This document shows positions 19,772 through 27,785 of a stretch of DNA of 40,942 bases, in pieces. The position numbers and the translations under genes were made by a program. Under the pieces are notes generated by a model. That model worked only from the letters and a program-made list of their open reading frames with translations, was not told the origin of the DNA and did not search any database. Position 1 is the first letter of the stretch. Every line of letters starts with the position of its first letter. Source of the DNA: Accumulibacter sp. GTDB lineage: Bacteria > Pseudomonadota > Gammaproteobacteria > Burkholderiales > Rhodocyclaceae. The stretch lies in assembly GCA_031266435.1 (NCBI GenBank), contig JAISAZ010000102.1, forward strand, positions 1-40,942, given 5' to 3'.

Positions 19772-22585
19772 TTATTTCGCTGTAATTCCTCTGTGCATCC
19801 TGAACAGGAATTTGAGCAATTCCATCGCCACGGGCGAGGCGAAGCAGAACGGCAGCATCAACGCCCAGTCGCCGAGCGAGAGAGGCACGGTGTCGAAAAA
19901 CGGCCTTAGGAAGGGGATGTAGACGACCATCAACACCAGGAGGAAGGAGGCGCCGACAGCCCAGACGATCCAGCGGTTGGTGAAGAAGCCGATCGTGAAG
20001 ATGCTGTGATATTCGGAACGCGAGGCAAACGCGCGGAGCAGCTCGGAACAGCAGAGCGTGGTGAAGGCGACCGTCTGCGCGACCGCAAGATTGCCGGGGT
20101 AACGGGCAAGGGCGATCGAGAAGACCGTGAGAACGGCCACGGCGTCGACGATGCCGACGACGGAGATTCCGATCGCCATGTCTTTGTTGATGACGGGTTC
20201 GAGAGGCGATCGCGGCGGTTCCTTCATGATGTCGCTGTCACCCTGTTCGAGGCCGAGCGCGAGCGCGGGCGCGCCGTCGCTGACGAGGTTGAGCCACAAA
20301 AGCTGGACCGGCAGGAGCGGGATCGGCATACCAAGGAGCATCGCGCAGAAAATGATCAGGATTTCGCCGATGTTGCACGCGAGCAGGAAGTAGACGAATT
20401 TTCGGATATTCGAGTAGATGATCCTGCCCTGCTCGATGGCGGAAACGATGCTGGCGAAGTTGTCGTCGGTCAGTACCATGTCGGCGGTTTGCTTGGCGAC
20501 GTCGGTTCCCGTGACGCCCATCGCGACGCCGATATTCGCGCGCTTGAGCGCCGGGGCGTCGTTGACGCCGTCTCCCGTCATTGCGACGACGTGGTTGTTG
20601 GCCTTCATCGCGTCGACGATGCGCGTCTTGTGTTGCGGCGATACGCGGCAACACACTTCGAGTTGCGGGGCTTTCGCGGCGAGTTCCGCGTCGGTGAGGA
20701 CTTCGATTTCGGGGCCGGTCAGGACCAAGCCGTTGGGCGTCAAGAGGCCGATGTCGCGCGCGATGGCTTCGGCGGTATCCTTGTAGTCGCCGGTGACCAT
20801 GACGCTCTTGAGTCCGGCGCCGCGCGCAATTTTCAGGGCTTCGATGACTTCGGGGCGCGGCGGGTCGATCATCCCGACGAGGCCGATGAAGACGAGGTCT
20901 TTTTCGACGTTTTCGGGCGTCGGTTGGTCGATGAGGTCGGGGAGCGGTCGGTACGAGACCGCGAGCACGCGAAGCGCGCTGGACGCCATGTCGTGGTTCT
21001 GTTCGAGGATCGCGGCGCGCGCGTCGTCGTCGAGGTCGACGAGTTTGCCGTCGACGCGCTGTTTTGTGCACAGGTCGAGGATGACGTCGGGCGCGCCCTT
21101 GACGAAGGCGACGACCGGCGTCGGCATTTCGGCGAAGAGCGCGTGCGCCGTCCCTTTGACGTGGTGGATCGTCGTCATCCGCTTTCTGTCGGAATCGAAG
21201 GGGATTTCCTGAACCCTGGGAAGCTGGACTTCGAAGTCGTTTTGCCAGTACATGCTCTTCGCGGCGGCGACGACCATCGCGCCCTCGGTCGGGTCGCCGA
21301 TGATCCGCCAGAATTTCCTTCCGGTCTCGTCGTCGGTCTTTTCGACGAGTTTTGCGTCGTTGCAAACGAGCGAACCCGTCAGCAGCAGAGAAGCGTCGGG
21401 GTCGTTCGCCGTGTCGAAGGGCGTTTCTCCCACGAAGAACTCGCCGACCGGGGCATAGCCTTCGCCCGTGACGCGGAATCTTTTTCCGCCGGCCCAGCCC
21501 TGGACGACCGTCATTTCGTTTTGCGTCAGGGTACCCGTTTTGTCCGAGCAGATCACGGTCGCGCAGCCGAGCGTTTCGACGGCAGGGAGTTTGCGGATCA
21601 GGGCGTTGTGGCGGATCATCCGCTGCATTCCGAGGGCGAGGCAGATCGTGACGATTGCCGGGAGTCCTTCGGGAACCGCCGCGATCGCGAGGCTGACCGC
21701 GGTCATGAAGAGGCCGATGATGTCTTTTTTCTCGCTTTCGAGATAGTGCATGAAGCCGATCTCGAAGGCGCTCGAAAGGTGCGTGTCGCGGAAGAGTCCG
21801 TAGATGAAGACGAGACCGCAAATGGCGAGGCACGCCGTTCCGAGGACTTTGCCGAGGTATTCGAGTTTTTTCTGTAGCGGCGTGTCTTCGGCCTCGAAGG
21901 ACTGGATCATCTCGGCGATCAGGCCGATCTGCGTCGACATGCCGGTTCCCGTGACGAGGCCCTGGCCGCGCCCGTAGGTGATCAGCGTCCCCATGAACGC
22001 AGTGTTTTTTCGGTCGCCCAGCGGAATATCGGCGTCGAGGACGACATTCGCGGCCTTTTCGACCGGGACCGATTCGCCGGTCAAGGAGGCTTCTTCGATC
22101 TTCAGGTTGATACTTTCGATCAGGCGCAAGTCGGCCGGGACGTAGTTTCCGGCTTCGAGCAGGACGATGTCGCCGGGGACGAGTTCGCGTCCGGGGATCG
22201 AGATTTGCTGCCCGTCGCGCAGAACCTGCGCGCTCGGTGCGGACATCTTCTTGAGCGCTTCGAGCGCTTGCTCGGCCTTCGACTCCTGGATGACGCCGAC
22301 GACGGAGTTCAGGACGATGATGAAGAGGATGGCGATCGAATCGATGTATTCGCCGAGCGCGAGCGAGATTCCCGCGGCGACGACGAGGATGATGACAAGA
22401 TAGTTATTGAACTGGTTCCACAAAAGCGCGAGAAAGCCCGGCCTCGGACGTTCGGTCAGCTCGTTGGGGCCGTCGCTTTCCAGGCGCGCGCGCGCGTCGC
22501 TCTGGGAGAGACCTCTTTCGAGATGGGTGCTGAACTCGGAAACGAGTTCTTCGAGTTGCTTTGCGTGAGCTTCTTTATCGTGCAT
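19772..22585 (-). CDS. Calcium-type cation-transporting P-type ATPase
   Basis: The 937-residue inner-membrane pump is of SERCA/PMCA type (P2). It shows the N-terminal cation-ATPase domain ([14 protein letters not shown]), actuator motif [11 protein letters not shown], the M4 site PEGLPA, phosphorylation site [11 protein letters not shown] (Asp about residue 348), nucleotide-domain KGAPDVILD, and hinge [13 protein letters not shown]. Ca2+-site residues are largely kept: M5 [10 protein letters not shown] (Asn, Glu) and M6 [13 protein letters not shown], where Ser replaces the usual Thr. It probably exports Ca2+, though Mn2+ or Na+ transport by such pumps is known. AGAGGGAA precedes ATG 22585. 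It ends at a strong terminator and appears monocistronic. Confidence 0.93.
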   Translation of the reverse strand: MHDKEAHAKQLEELVSEFSTHLERGLSQSDARARLESDGPNELTERPRPGFLALLWNQFNNYLVIILVVAAGISLALGEYIDSIAILFIIVLNSVVGVIQESKAEQALEALKKMSAPSAQVLRDGQQISIPGRELVPGDIVLLEAGNYVPADLRLIESINLKIEEASLTGESVPVEKAANVVLDADIPLGDRKNTAFMGTLITYGRGQGLVTGTGMSTQIGLIAEMIQSFEAEDTPLQKKLEYLGKVLGTACLAICGLVFIYGLFRDTHLSSAFEIGFMHYLESEKKDIIGLFMTAVSLAIAAVPEGLPAIVTICLALGMQRMIRHNALIRKLPAVETLGCATVICSDKTGTLTQNEMTVVQGWAGGKRFRVTGEGYAPVGEFFVGETPFDTANDPDASLLLTGSLVCNDAKLVEKTDDETGRKFWRIIGDPTEGAMVVAAAKSMYWQNDFEVQLPRVQEIPFDSDRKRMTTIHHVKGTAHALFAEMPTPVVAFVKGAPDVILDLCTKQRVDGKLVDLDDDARAAILEQNHDMASSALRVLAVSYRPLPDLIDQPTPENVEKDLVFIGLVGMIDPPRPEVIEALKIARGAGLKSVMVTGDYKDTAEAIARDIGLLTPNGLVLTGPEIEVLTDAELAAKAPQLEVCCRVSPQHKTRIVDAMKANNHVVAMTGDGVNDAPALKRANIGVAMGVTGTDVAKQTADMVLTDDNFASIVSAIEQGRIIYSNIRKFVYFLLACNIGEILIIFCAMLLGMPIPLLPVQLLWLNLVSDGAPALALGLEQGDSDIMKEPPRSPLEPVINKDMAIGISVVGIVDAVAVLTVFSIALARYPGNLAVAQTVAFTTLCCSELLRAFASRSEYHSIFTIGFFTNRWIVWAVGASFLLVLMVVYIPFLRPFFDTVPLSLGDWALMLPFCFASPVAMELLKFLFRMHRGITAK

Positions 22586-22928
22586 ACCAATTCCCTCTGG
22601 ATTTAAGGATTGCCGAATTCAGGCGCGGCGTTTTTTGAACGTGCGTTTTTTCTGACCTTATGTTCAGGGTTGAAGCGTCGTATCTATGGAAGTGTAATGT
22701 TTTTTGCGCCGTTCGTCTCGTTTTTGAGAAAAGCGCGTGAAATCTCTTGTCCCGGTTCCCGCACCACGGACGCGGCACGGCAGGGACGGGGAAAGCCGTC
22801 CTTGGCAATGTCGCAAAAATTCCCTTGCACATGGGCAAACTCAATGGGAGCCGTTATTGTTTTTTGCACTGTTTTCTGTCGATCGAAGGCCGGTCGAGCG
22901 TAATCCGGCAACCCGTTCGACGCGACAG
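22586..22928. other. Non-coding stretch upstream of the ATPase and nhaR
   Basis: This stretch lies between the divergent ATPase and nhaR genes, outside repeat B-3. It is AT-richer in parts (several T runs near 22630 and 22855) and must hold the ATPase promoter. I see no convincing gene, RNA or operator. Confidence 0.5.
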
Positions 22929-23033
22929 CATTCCTTTCCCAAACCGCCCCTGCCTTTGTCGACTTCGCCTTGCCGTACTACTTGTACTGTCAGCGGCTTG
23001 GCATCAAAGCACGAACGATTTGGAAAAGGAATC
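22929..23033. repeat. Repeat B-3, inverted-repeat element upstream of nhaR
   Basis: This 105-bp element has ends CATTCCTTTCCC and GGAAAAGGAATC. Internal blocks CGACTTCGCCTTGCCGTACT, ACTTGTACTGTCAGCGGCTT and GGCATCAAAGCACGAACGA are shared with B-1 and B-4 (the latter inverted). It ends 131 bases before the nhaR start. Confidence 0.88.
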
Positions 23034-23164
23034 ATTCGATTCCAAAGAATGGTAAAGCCACGGAATATATCCAACAAGTCGAATATAATGACCAAAAGCA
23101 TCGAAAAAAACGATTCTATGGGCCTTCGGTGTCGGAACGGGTGAAATATTTTTGAAAAAGGATC

Positions 23165-24070
23165 ATGAACTCCATAAATTTCAAGCATTTACGTTACTTC
23201 TGGGTCGTCGCCGAGATGGGGAGCATCGCCCGTGCCGCCGAGCATCTGCACTTGACGCCGCAGGCGATCAGCGGGCAGCTCAGCGAATTCGAAGGACGGC
23301 TCGGCGTCGAACTCTTTCGTCCCCTGGGGCGGAACCGCGAGTTGACCGAAGCCGGACGGAGCATCCTGGGCTACGCCAAAACGATCTTCAACTTGGGCGA
23401 CGAACTGCTCGACGTTCTGCACAACCACAAAACGAAGAAAACCTTGTTTTTTCGGATAGGCATCGCGGATTCCGTGTCGAAATCCGTCGCCCATCACCTG
23501 ATCGAACCGGTTTTCCGACTCGAAGAAGAAGTTCGCCTGATCTGCCGCGAAGGGCGTCTGGCGTCGCTCTTGGGCGAACTCGCGGTTCAGCGCCTCGACA
23601 TGATCATCGCCGACCGGCCGATGCAATCGAATTTGAACGTGCGCGGATTCAGCCATTTACTCGGCGAAAGCGTTCTGACGGTCTTCGGCGCGCCGGGTTT
23701 CGCCGAAGAGTTTTCAAAAAACTTCCCGCGCTCGCTGAACAACGCGCCCTTCCTGCTCCCCGGAGAAGACATGGCGATCCGACCGAAGCTCCTGGAATGG
23801 CTCGATGCGCAAAGTGTGCGCCCCCGCATCATCGCCGAATTCGACGACAGCGCTCTGATGAAGGCTTTCGGACGCGCCGGCGCGGGGCTTTTCGTCGCGC
23901 CGACGACGATACGCAAACACGTGTGCGAACAATATAAAGTCGTCGAAATCGGGCGCGTCGAAGAAGTCGTCGAACAAATCTACGCGATCACGACCGAACG
24001 GCGGTCGAAACATCCGGGGATCGTCGCGATCGGCCGAGCGGCGCGCGAGGAAATGTTTTCAAGCGTCTGA
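23165..24070 (+). CDS. nhaR: LysR-family transcriptional activator NhaR
   Basis: The 301-residue protein has the LysR N-terminal winged helix-turn-helix (INFKHLRYFWVVAEMGSIA, then AEHLHLTPQAISGQLSEFE) and an effector domain with QRLDMIIADRPM, EFDDSALMKAFG and KVVEIGRVEEVVEQIYAI. These match E. coli NhaR segment by segment. NhaR activates nhaA and other genes in response to Na+. No nhaA is present in this window, so the target is elsewhere; the divergent cation ATPase is a possible but unproven target. AAAAAGGA lies just before ATG. Repeat C-3 starts four bases after the stop. Confidence 0.92.
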   Translation: MNSINFKHLRYFWVVAEMGSIARAAEHLHLTPQAISGQLSEFEGRLGVELFRPLGRNRELTEAGRSILGYAKTIFNLGDELLDVLHNHKTKKTLFFRIGIADSVSKSVAHHLIEPVFRLEEEVRLICREGRLASLLGELAVQRLDMIIADRPMQSNLNVRGFSHLLGESVLTVFGAPGFAEEFSKNFPRSLNNAPFLLPGEDMAIRPKLLEWLDAQSVRPRIIAEFDDSALMKAFGRAGAGLFVAPTTIRKHVCEQYKVVEIGRVEEVVEQIYAITTERRSKHPGIVAIGRAAREEMFSSV

Positions 24071-24073
24071 TTT

Positions 24074-24297
24074 TCAGAGGACAGAAGACAGAGGACAGAA
24101 GACAGAGGACAGAAGACAGAGGACAGAGGACAGAGGACAGAGGACAGAGGACAGAGCGCTCGCTGGCGCTCGCTTTGTGGTCTGTGTTCAGTTGTCAGAT
24201 GTCGCAGGACTTCCTCCCTCTGATTACTGATTCCTGACTACTGAGGCCGAAGGCCGTTCTGTCTTCTGTCCTCTGTCCTCAGTCCTCTGCCCCCTGA
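24074..24297. repeat. Repeat C-3, heptad-armed element filling a convergent junction
   Basis: The left arm is at least eleven successive 7-bp units alternating GGACAGA and AGACAGA. The core begins GCGCTCGCTGGCGCTCGC and contains GTCGCAGGACTTCCTCCCTC and GGCCGAAGGCC. The right arm is TCTGTCT/TCTGTCC/TCAGTCC. It reaches from the nhaR stop into the last codons and stop of the convergent gene at 24279. The core of about 105 bp is nearly identical to the reverse complement of C-4. Confidence 0.92.
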
Positions 24298-24881
24298 AAC
24301 CACTCGATCGCCTTGCGCGCGACAGCGTCGTCCGCGTCGATCCGTGCTGTTTCCTTTTCGCAAGGGATGCGGGCGAAAGCGCGTTCCGCCGACGCGAGGC
24401 ACGCCGCATCGTCGGTGTCCGCGATGAAAAGCAGCCGCGAGTCCAGGGCGTCGAGGTAAAGCGACCCGGCGCGGTCGATCAAGCCGCCCCGGCAGACGAG
24501 CGCGGCGATGTCGTTGTCGCGTTCCGCTGCGGCGCGCAGCGCGGCGGGGGACGCCGCGCCCTCGGCGTAAATCGCCATGCGCTGCCGCAGATCGCGCGCC
24601 AGATGCCGTTTCAAGTGGTCGATGAAATCGAGGAGGCGCTTGGCGAGCAGGGGCACGTTGTCCTGGACGTCCGAAAAGCCCTCCTCGCGCGCCGAGAGCA
24701 GGCCGACGCTGAAGGTCGACAGTCCCGCGCCGTTGAAAGCGTCGATGAAGGCGGCATCCCCAGCGTCCGCCGAGGCACGCGGCACGAAGACGATCCCGGC
24801 GCTTTCGCCGACATCGTTGAAACTCCCGCGCAGAAGGTCGTCTCCCGCCGGGAGCGAAAACAGAAGCGTTTCAGTGTTCAT
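24279..24881 (-). CDS. Degenerate alpha/beta-hydrolase (dienelactone-hydrolase-like)
   Basis: The 200-residue protein follows the plan of small dienelactone-hydrolase-like proteins: an early strand/turn GIVFVPRASADAG, a middle RQRMAIYAEGAASPAALRAA, then ALVCRGGLIDRAG, RLLFIADTDD and a C-terminal helix. At the nucleophile elbow, where relatives read GxSxGA, this reads YAEGAASPAAL, with Gly in the likely Ser position, and no clear catalytic His follows the Asp pair. It may be catalytically dead or have another role. The last residues and stop lie in the heptad arm of C-3. ATG 24881 is chosen over an upstream TTG. It is divergent from ispD. Confidence 0.6.
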   Translation of the reverse strand: MNTETLLFSLPAGDDLLRGSFNDVGESAGIVFVPRASADAGDAAFIDAFNGAGLSTFSVGLLSAREEGFSDVQDNVPLLAKRLLDFIDHLKRHLARDLRQRMAIYAEGAASPAALRAAAERDNDIAALVCRGGLIDRAGSLYLDALDSRLLFIADTDDAACLASAERAFARIPCEKETARIDADDAVARKAIEWFQGAED

Positions 24882-25003
24882 CGTGGCATTGTCGTAGTGA
24901 AATTCGATTTTCGTCAAAAAACCGGCGTCGCTCTGAGATTCCCCTTCGGGAAGGGATGGGCCTCGTGGCGCTCCCGCCGGAAAAGGAATTACACGCGCCG
25001 ATG

Positions 25004-25108
25004 GATTCCTTTTCCAGTTCGTTCATGCCGAGAAGACGAGCCGCAGACAGTACAAGTAGTACGGCAAGGCGAAGTCGACGATGGAAGGGATGAACTGGAA
25101 ACGGAATG
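25004..25108. repeat. Repeat B-4, inverted-repeat element upstream of ispD
   Basis: This 105-bp element is in reverse orientation relative to B-3, with ends GATTCCTTTTCCAGTTCGTT and GAACTGGAAACGGAATG and shared blocks GACAGTACAAGTAGTACGGC and AAGGCGAAGTCGACGATGG. It ends 18 bases before the ispD start. A solo terminal repeat GGAAAAGGAAT at 24979-24989 faces its left end across 16 bases, suggesting remains of a second copy. Confidence 0.86.
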
Positions 25109-25126
25109 AAGCATTAAAATGGGCGA

Positions 25127-25819
25127 ATGTTACATCATTATGCATTGCTTCCCGCCGCCGGGTCCGGCGCGCGCTTCGGCGCCGAGACGCCGAAGCAGTA
25201 TCTGGAACTCGCCGGCTACCCGATGATCCGCCACGCGATCGAAGCCCTGTGCGCGTGCGACCGGATCGACGCCGTCTATGTCGTGCTTTCGCCCGACGAC
25301 GCGCGCTGGTCGTCTTGCGACTGGTCGGCGTTCGAGCCTAAACTGCGCGCGGTATTCTGCGGCGGAGCGACGCGCGCGGAAAGCGTCCTCAACGGCTTGC
25401 GGGCGATCGAAGGCGTTCCGGGAAAAGAAGATTGGATCCTCGTCCACGACGCGGCGCGCCCGTGTCTTACGCGCTCGATGCTCGACGCCTTGATCGACGC
25501 GCTCGACAACGACCCTGTCGGCGGCCTTTTGGCGGTCCCCGTCGCGGATACGCTCAAACACGCCGATGCCGAAGGACGCGTCGCCGCGACGCGACCGCGC
25601 GACGGACTCTGGCAGGCGCAGACGCCGCAGATGTTTCGCTACGGCCTGTTGCGCGAAGTCCTGCGAAACTCTCGCGCGACCGACGAAGCCGGCGCGGTCG
25701 AAGCCGCCGGAATGCGGCCGCGGCTCGTGCGCTCGGAGACGAGCAACTTCAAGGTGACTTTTCCAGAAGATTTGCGGCTCGCCGAAGCGCTCATCCAGGC
25801 GAGAAAGGAAAAAAAATGA
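25127..25819 (+). CDS. ispD: 2-C-methyl-D-erythritol 4-phosphate cytidylyltransferase
   Basis: IspD makes CDP-methylerythritol in the MEP isoprenoid pathway. The 230-residue protein has [20 protein letters not shown] with the Gly-rich CTP loop and Lys, VHDAARPCL, and [18 protein letters not shown] with the conserved Arg/Thr. A strong ribosome-binding site is not visible before ATG 25127; the purine-rich end of repeat B-4 lies 18 bases upstream. The stop overlaps the ispF start as ATGA, giving translational coupling with the pathway partner. Confidence 0.96.
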   Translation: MLHHYALLPAAGSGARFGAETPKQYLELAGYPMIRHAIEALCACDRIDAVYVVLSPDDARWSSCDWSAFEPKLRAVFCGGATRAESVLNGLRAIEGVPGKEDWILVHDAARPCLTRSMLDALIDALDNDPVGGLLAVPVADTLKHADAEGRVAATRPRDGLWQAQTPQMFRYGLLREVLRNSRATDEAGAVEAAGMRPRLVRSETSNFKVTFPEDLRLAEALIQARKEKK

Positions 25820-26331
25820 TACGTGTAGGCCAGGGTTGCGACATTCACGCGCTCGTTCCGGGGCGCCGGCTGGTCGTCGGCGGCGTCGAGATACCGCACG
25901 AGCGCGGCCTTCTTGGACATTCGGACGCGGATGTTCTGCTCCACGCGATTATCGACGCGCTGCTCGGCGCGGCGGCGCTCGGCGACATCGGGACGCACTT
26001 TTCAGACACCGACGCGCGCTATTCCGGCGTCGACAGCCGGACTCTTTTGCGCGATACGCGCGAAAAACTCGAAAAAGCGGGGTGGCGGATTCTCAATATC
26101 GACGCGACGATCAACGCCGAGCGCCCGAAAATGGCGCCGCACATCCCGGCGATGCGCGAAAGAATCGCCGCCGACCTCGACCTTGCGGCGGACCGCGTCA
26201 ACATCAAGGCAAAAACCGCGGAACGCCTGGGCTTCGTCGGGCGGGAAGAGGGGATTTCAAGCGAAGCCGTCGCGCTGATCGTCCGTGCGCCGGCAGCTTC
26301 AAACGAAGGAGGCGACCCATGGCGCGTGTGA
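25816..26331 (+). CDS. ispF: 2-C-methyl-D-erythritol 2,4-cyclodiphosphate synthase
   Basis: IspF cyclises the CDP-methylerythritol 2-phosphate intermediate and releases CMP. The 171-residue protein has the metal ligands in GQGCDIHAL (Asp9, His11) and [12 protein letters not shown], plus the [10 protein letters not shown] loop, and the trimer-site segment [18 protein letters not shown]. It is about 10 residues longer at the C-terminus than typical ([15 protein letters not shown]). That tail overlaps the ribosome-binding site and start of the next gene. AAAGGAAAAAA precedes ATG. Confidence 0.96.
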   Translation: MIRVGQGCDIHALVPGRRLVVGGVEIPHERGLLGHSDADVLLHAIIDALLGAAALGDIGTHFSDTDARYSGVDSRTLLRDTREKLEKAGWRILNIDATINAERPKMAPHIPAMRERIAADLDLAADRVNIKAKTAERLGFVGREEGISSEAVALIVRAPAASNEGGDPWRV

Positions 26332-26666
26332 AAAAAAGCGTTACGGACGAAAAGTCCGCAGCCGCGCGTCAGGGAAACGAAAACCCTGAAAACGAAACGC
26401 CGCGAAAGCGCCGGCTCTCGAAAGCCTTTCCGCGCCCGCTCGACAAAAAAGTCCGCCAAAGCGGCTTCGTCCGCGATTCCTTCACCTTTCCCGAAGCCGA
26501 GTACCTCTACCTCGACGATTTGAAAAAACGCCTGCGCGCCGAGGGCGTGAATCTCAGAAAAAGCGACCTCCTGCGCGCGGGTCTCTCCCTGCTCTTCGCG
26601 CTCGACGACGCGGAAATGAAAGCGCTGATCTCGAAAACGCTACGCCCGGAGGAGGGGCTGGAATGA
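26319..26666 (+). CDS. Hypothetical basic protein overlapping ispF
   Basis: The 115-residue protein starts at ATG 26319, 13 bases inside ispF, after a perfect AAGGAGG Shine-Dalgarno. The first 50 residues are charged and probably disordered ([18 protein letters not shown]). The second half reads [19 protein letters not shown], then [20 protein letters not shown], a pattern like small ribbon-helix-helix or DNA-associated proteins with a strand then two helices. I do not recognise a named family. The overlap implies co-expression with ispDF. Confidence 0.7.
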   Translation: MARVKKSVTDEKSAAARQGNENPENETPRKRRLSKAFPRPLDKKVRQSGFVRDSFTFPEAEYLYLDDLKKRLRAEGVNLRKSDLLRAGLSLLFALDDAEMKALISKTLRPEEGLE

Positions 26667-26727
26667 GGAAAAATGCCGACGATGATATGGAAACGGCGAG
26701 GGATCGAAAATGGAAACGGAGGCAATG

Positions 26728-26958
26728 ATGGACAAGTTCAAAGGCGCGGTGTCGCACCATGAGGCGGAAGTCGCGGAACTGCGCGCTGACCGCGATTTGG
26801 CGGTCGAATATCTGAAGGTAGCGATGGGAACGCTCGACGATCCCAACGACCGAGCGGCGGGTCTTCTGGCATTGCGCACTGTGGCAGAAGCGTACGGTGG
26901 CTTGGGCGCCGTCGCCGCCGAGGCCGCTATCAACCGTGAGTCGCTTTATCGGCTTTGA
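26728..26958 (+). CDS. Truncated HigA-like antitoxin
   Basis: The 76-residue product matches the N-terminal two thirds of the putative addiction-module antidote family: AVEYLKVAMGTLDDPNDRAA, then ALRTVAEAYGGLGAVAAEAA and NRESLYRL, where the recognition helix of the XRE-like helix-turn-helix lies. Relatives continue about 25 residues further; here a TGA stops it at SLYRL. GGAGG at 26718-26722 favours ATG 26728 over in-frame ATGs at 26710 and 26725. No cognate RelE/HigB-type toxin gene is adjacent. It is probably a relic beside the hicAB insertion. Confidence 0.65.
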   Translation: MDKFKGAVSHHEAEVAELRADRDLAVEYLKVAMGTLDDPNDRAAGLLALRTVAEAYGGLGAVAAEAAINRESLYRL

Positions 26959-26982
26959 TTTGCAACTGAAAAGTGGTATTAT
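26955..26982 (+). promoter_or_regulatory. Possible hicAB promoter
   Basis: TTGATT (26955-26960) and TATTAT (26977-26982) are 16 bases apart. The -10 box ends five bases before the hicA ATG, and no Shine-Dalgarno is present, so a leaderless or near-leaderless hicA message is possible. Confidence 0.35.
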
Positions 26983-26987
26983 TTCCC

Positions 26988-27266
26988 ATGAACAGTAAAA
27001 ACCGCAAGACCTTGGAAGCCGTATTCGCCGATCCTGTCAGGTCGGGCATCAAATGGGCCGATGTCGAGGCCTTGTTTGCCGCTTGCGGCGGAGTGCTGGA
27101 AGAAGCGCAGGGGTCGCGTGTATGCGTGGAAATCAATGGAGTGTTTGCTCACTTCCACCGCCCGCACCCGCAACCCGATACCGACAAGGGGGCGGTAAAA
27201 TCTGTCCGTCGCTTTCTCGAAAATGCCGGAGTGGTTCCTTTTCCAGTTAATGGAACGAAAACATGA
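26988..27266 (+). CDS. hicA: HicA-type mRNA interferase toxin
   Basis: The 92-residue protein fits the larger HicA subfamily: NRKTLEAVFADPVRSGIKW, an alpha-beta-beta dsRBD-like fold, GSRVCVEINGVFAHFHRPHP and KGAVKSVRRFLENAGV. The GSH of classical HicA is GSR here, as in this subfamily, and the FHRPHP histidines are kept. HicA toxins cleave mRNA when freed from HicB. The stop overlaps the hicB ATG (ATGA). Confidence 0.88.
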   Translation: MNSKNRKTLEAVFADPVRSGIKWADVEALFAACGGVLEEAQGSRVCVEINGVFAHFHRPHPQPDTDKGAVKSVRRFLENAGVVPFPVNGTKT

Positions 27267-27604
27267 GCATACTTGCCTACAAGGGCTATCAGGGTAGTTT
27301 TGAATACGACCCGGAAGCCGACATTTTTCACGGTGATGTGTTGCACCTCACCGACGTCATCACCTTTCAGGGGCGTTCCATCGACGAACTCAAGGTCGCG
27401 CTGGCGGAGTCCATCGAGGTGTACCTTGAATATTGCGCCAAGAAGGGAAAAGAGCCGCAAAAGCCTTTTTCCGGCACCTTCAATGTGCGCCTGAATCCTG
27501 AAATCCACCAGCGCGTGGCCATGCGCGCTGCCCACGATGGTCTGAGCCTCAATAAATGGGTAGCGCGTACTTTGGAAGAAGCGGTTTCGGAACACTACGC
27601 GTGA
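27263..27604 (+). CDS. hicB: HicB-family antitoxin
   Basis: The 113-residue protein has the HicB partial RNase H-like fold (YKGYQGSFEYDPEADIFHGD, then GRSIDELKVALAESIEVYLE) and a C-terminal ribbon-helix-helix DNA-binding segment (FNVRLNPEIHQRVAMRA, then LSLNKWVARTLEEAV). It neutralises HicA and probably represses the operon. Translation is coupled to hicA. Repeat C-4 begins directly at its stop. Confidence 0.92.
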   Translation: MSILAYKGYQGSFEYDPEADIFHGDVLHLTDVITFQGRSIDELKVALAESIEVYLEYCAKKGKEPQKPFSGTFNVRLNPEIHQRVAMRAAHDGLSLNKWVARTLEEAVSEHYA

Positions 27605-27785
27605 TTGACAGAAGACAGATGACAGAGGACAGAGGACAGAAGACAGAACGGCCTTCGGCCTCAGTAGTCAGGAATCAGTAATCAGAGGGAGGAAGTCCTG
27701 CGACATCTGACGACTGAAAACTGGTCACAAAGCGAGCGCCAGCGAGCGCTCTGTCGTCTGTCCTCTGTCCTCAGTCCTCTGAATC
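27605..27785. repeat. Repeat C-4, heptad-armed element filling a convergent junction
   Basis: This copy is inverted relative to C-3. The left arm is GACAGAAGACAGATGACAG-type, the core contains GGCCTTCGGCC, AGGGAGGAAGTCCTGCGAC and GCGAGCGCCAGCGAGCGC, and the right arm is TCTGTCGTCTGTCCTCTGTC-type. It occupies the whole gap between the hicB stop and the stop of the protease gene. Confidence 0.92.

Noticed and set aside
20006..21877. A 623-codon plus-strand frame
   Set aside because: It lies entirely antisense to the P-type ATPase and has an Arg/Asp/Glu-rich shadow composition.
22841..23188. A 115-codon minus-strand frame and similar frames at 24603 and 9300 that share an IPFPxRSC...VQVVRQGEVD peptide
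   Set aside because: The shared peptide is a translation of family B repeats at three places. It is DNA repeat conservation, not a protein family.
24074..24160. Short regularly repeated units that might be a CRISPR array
   Set aside because: The units are 7 bp with no spacers, and no cas genes are present.
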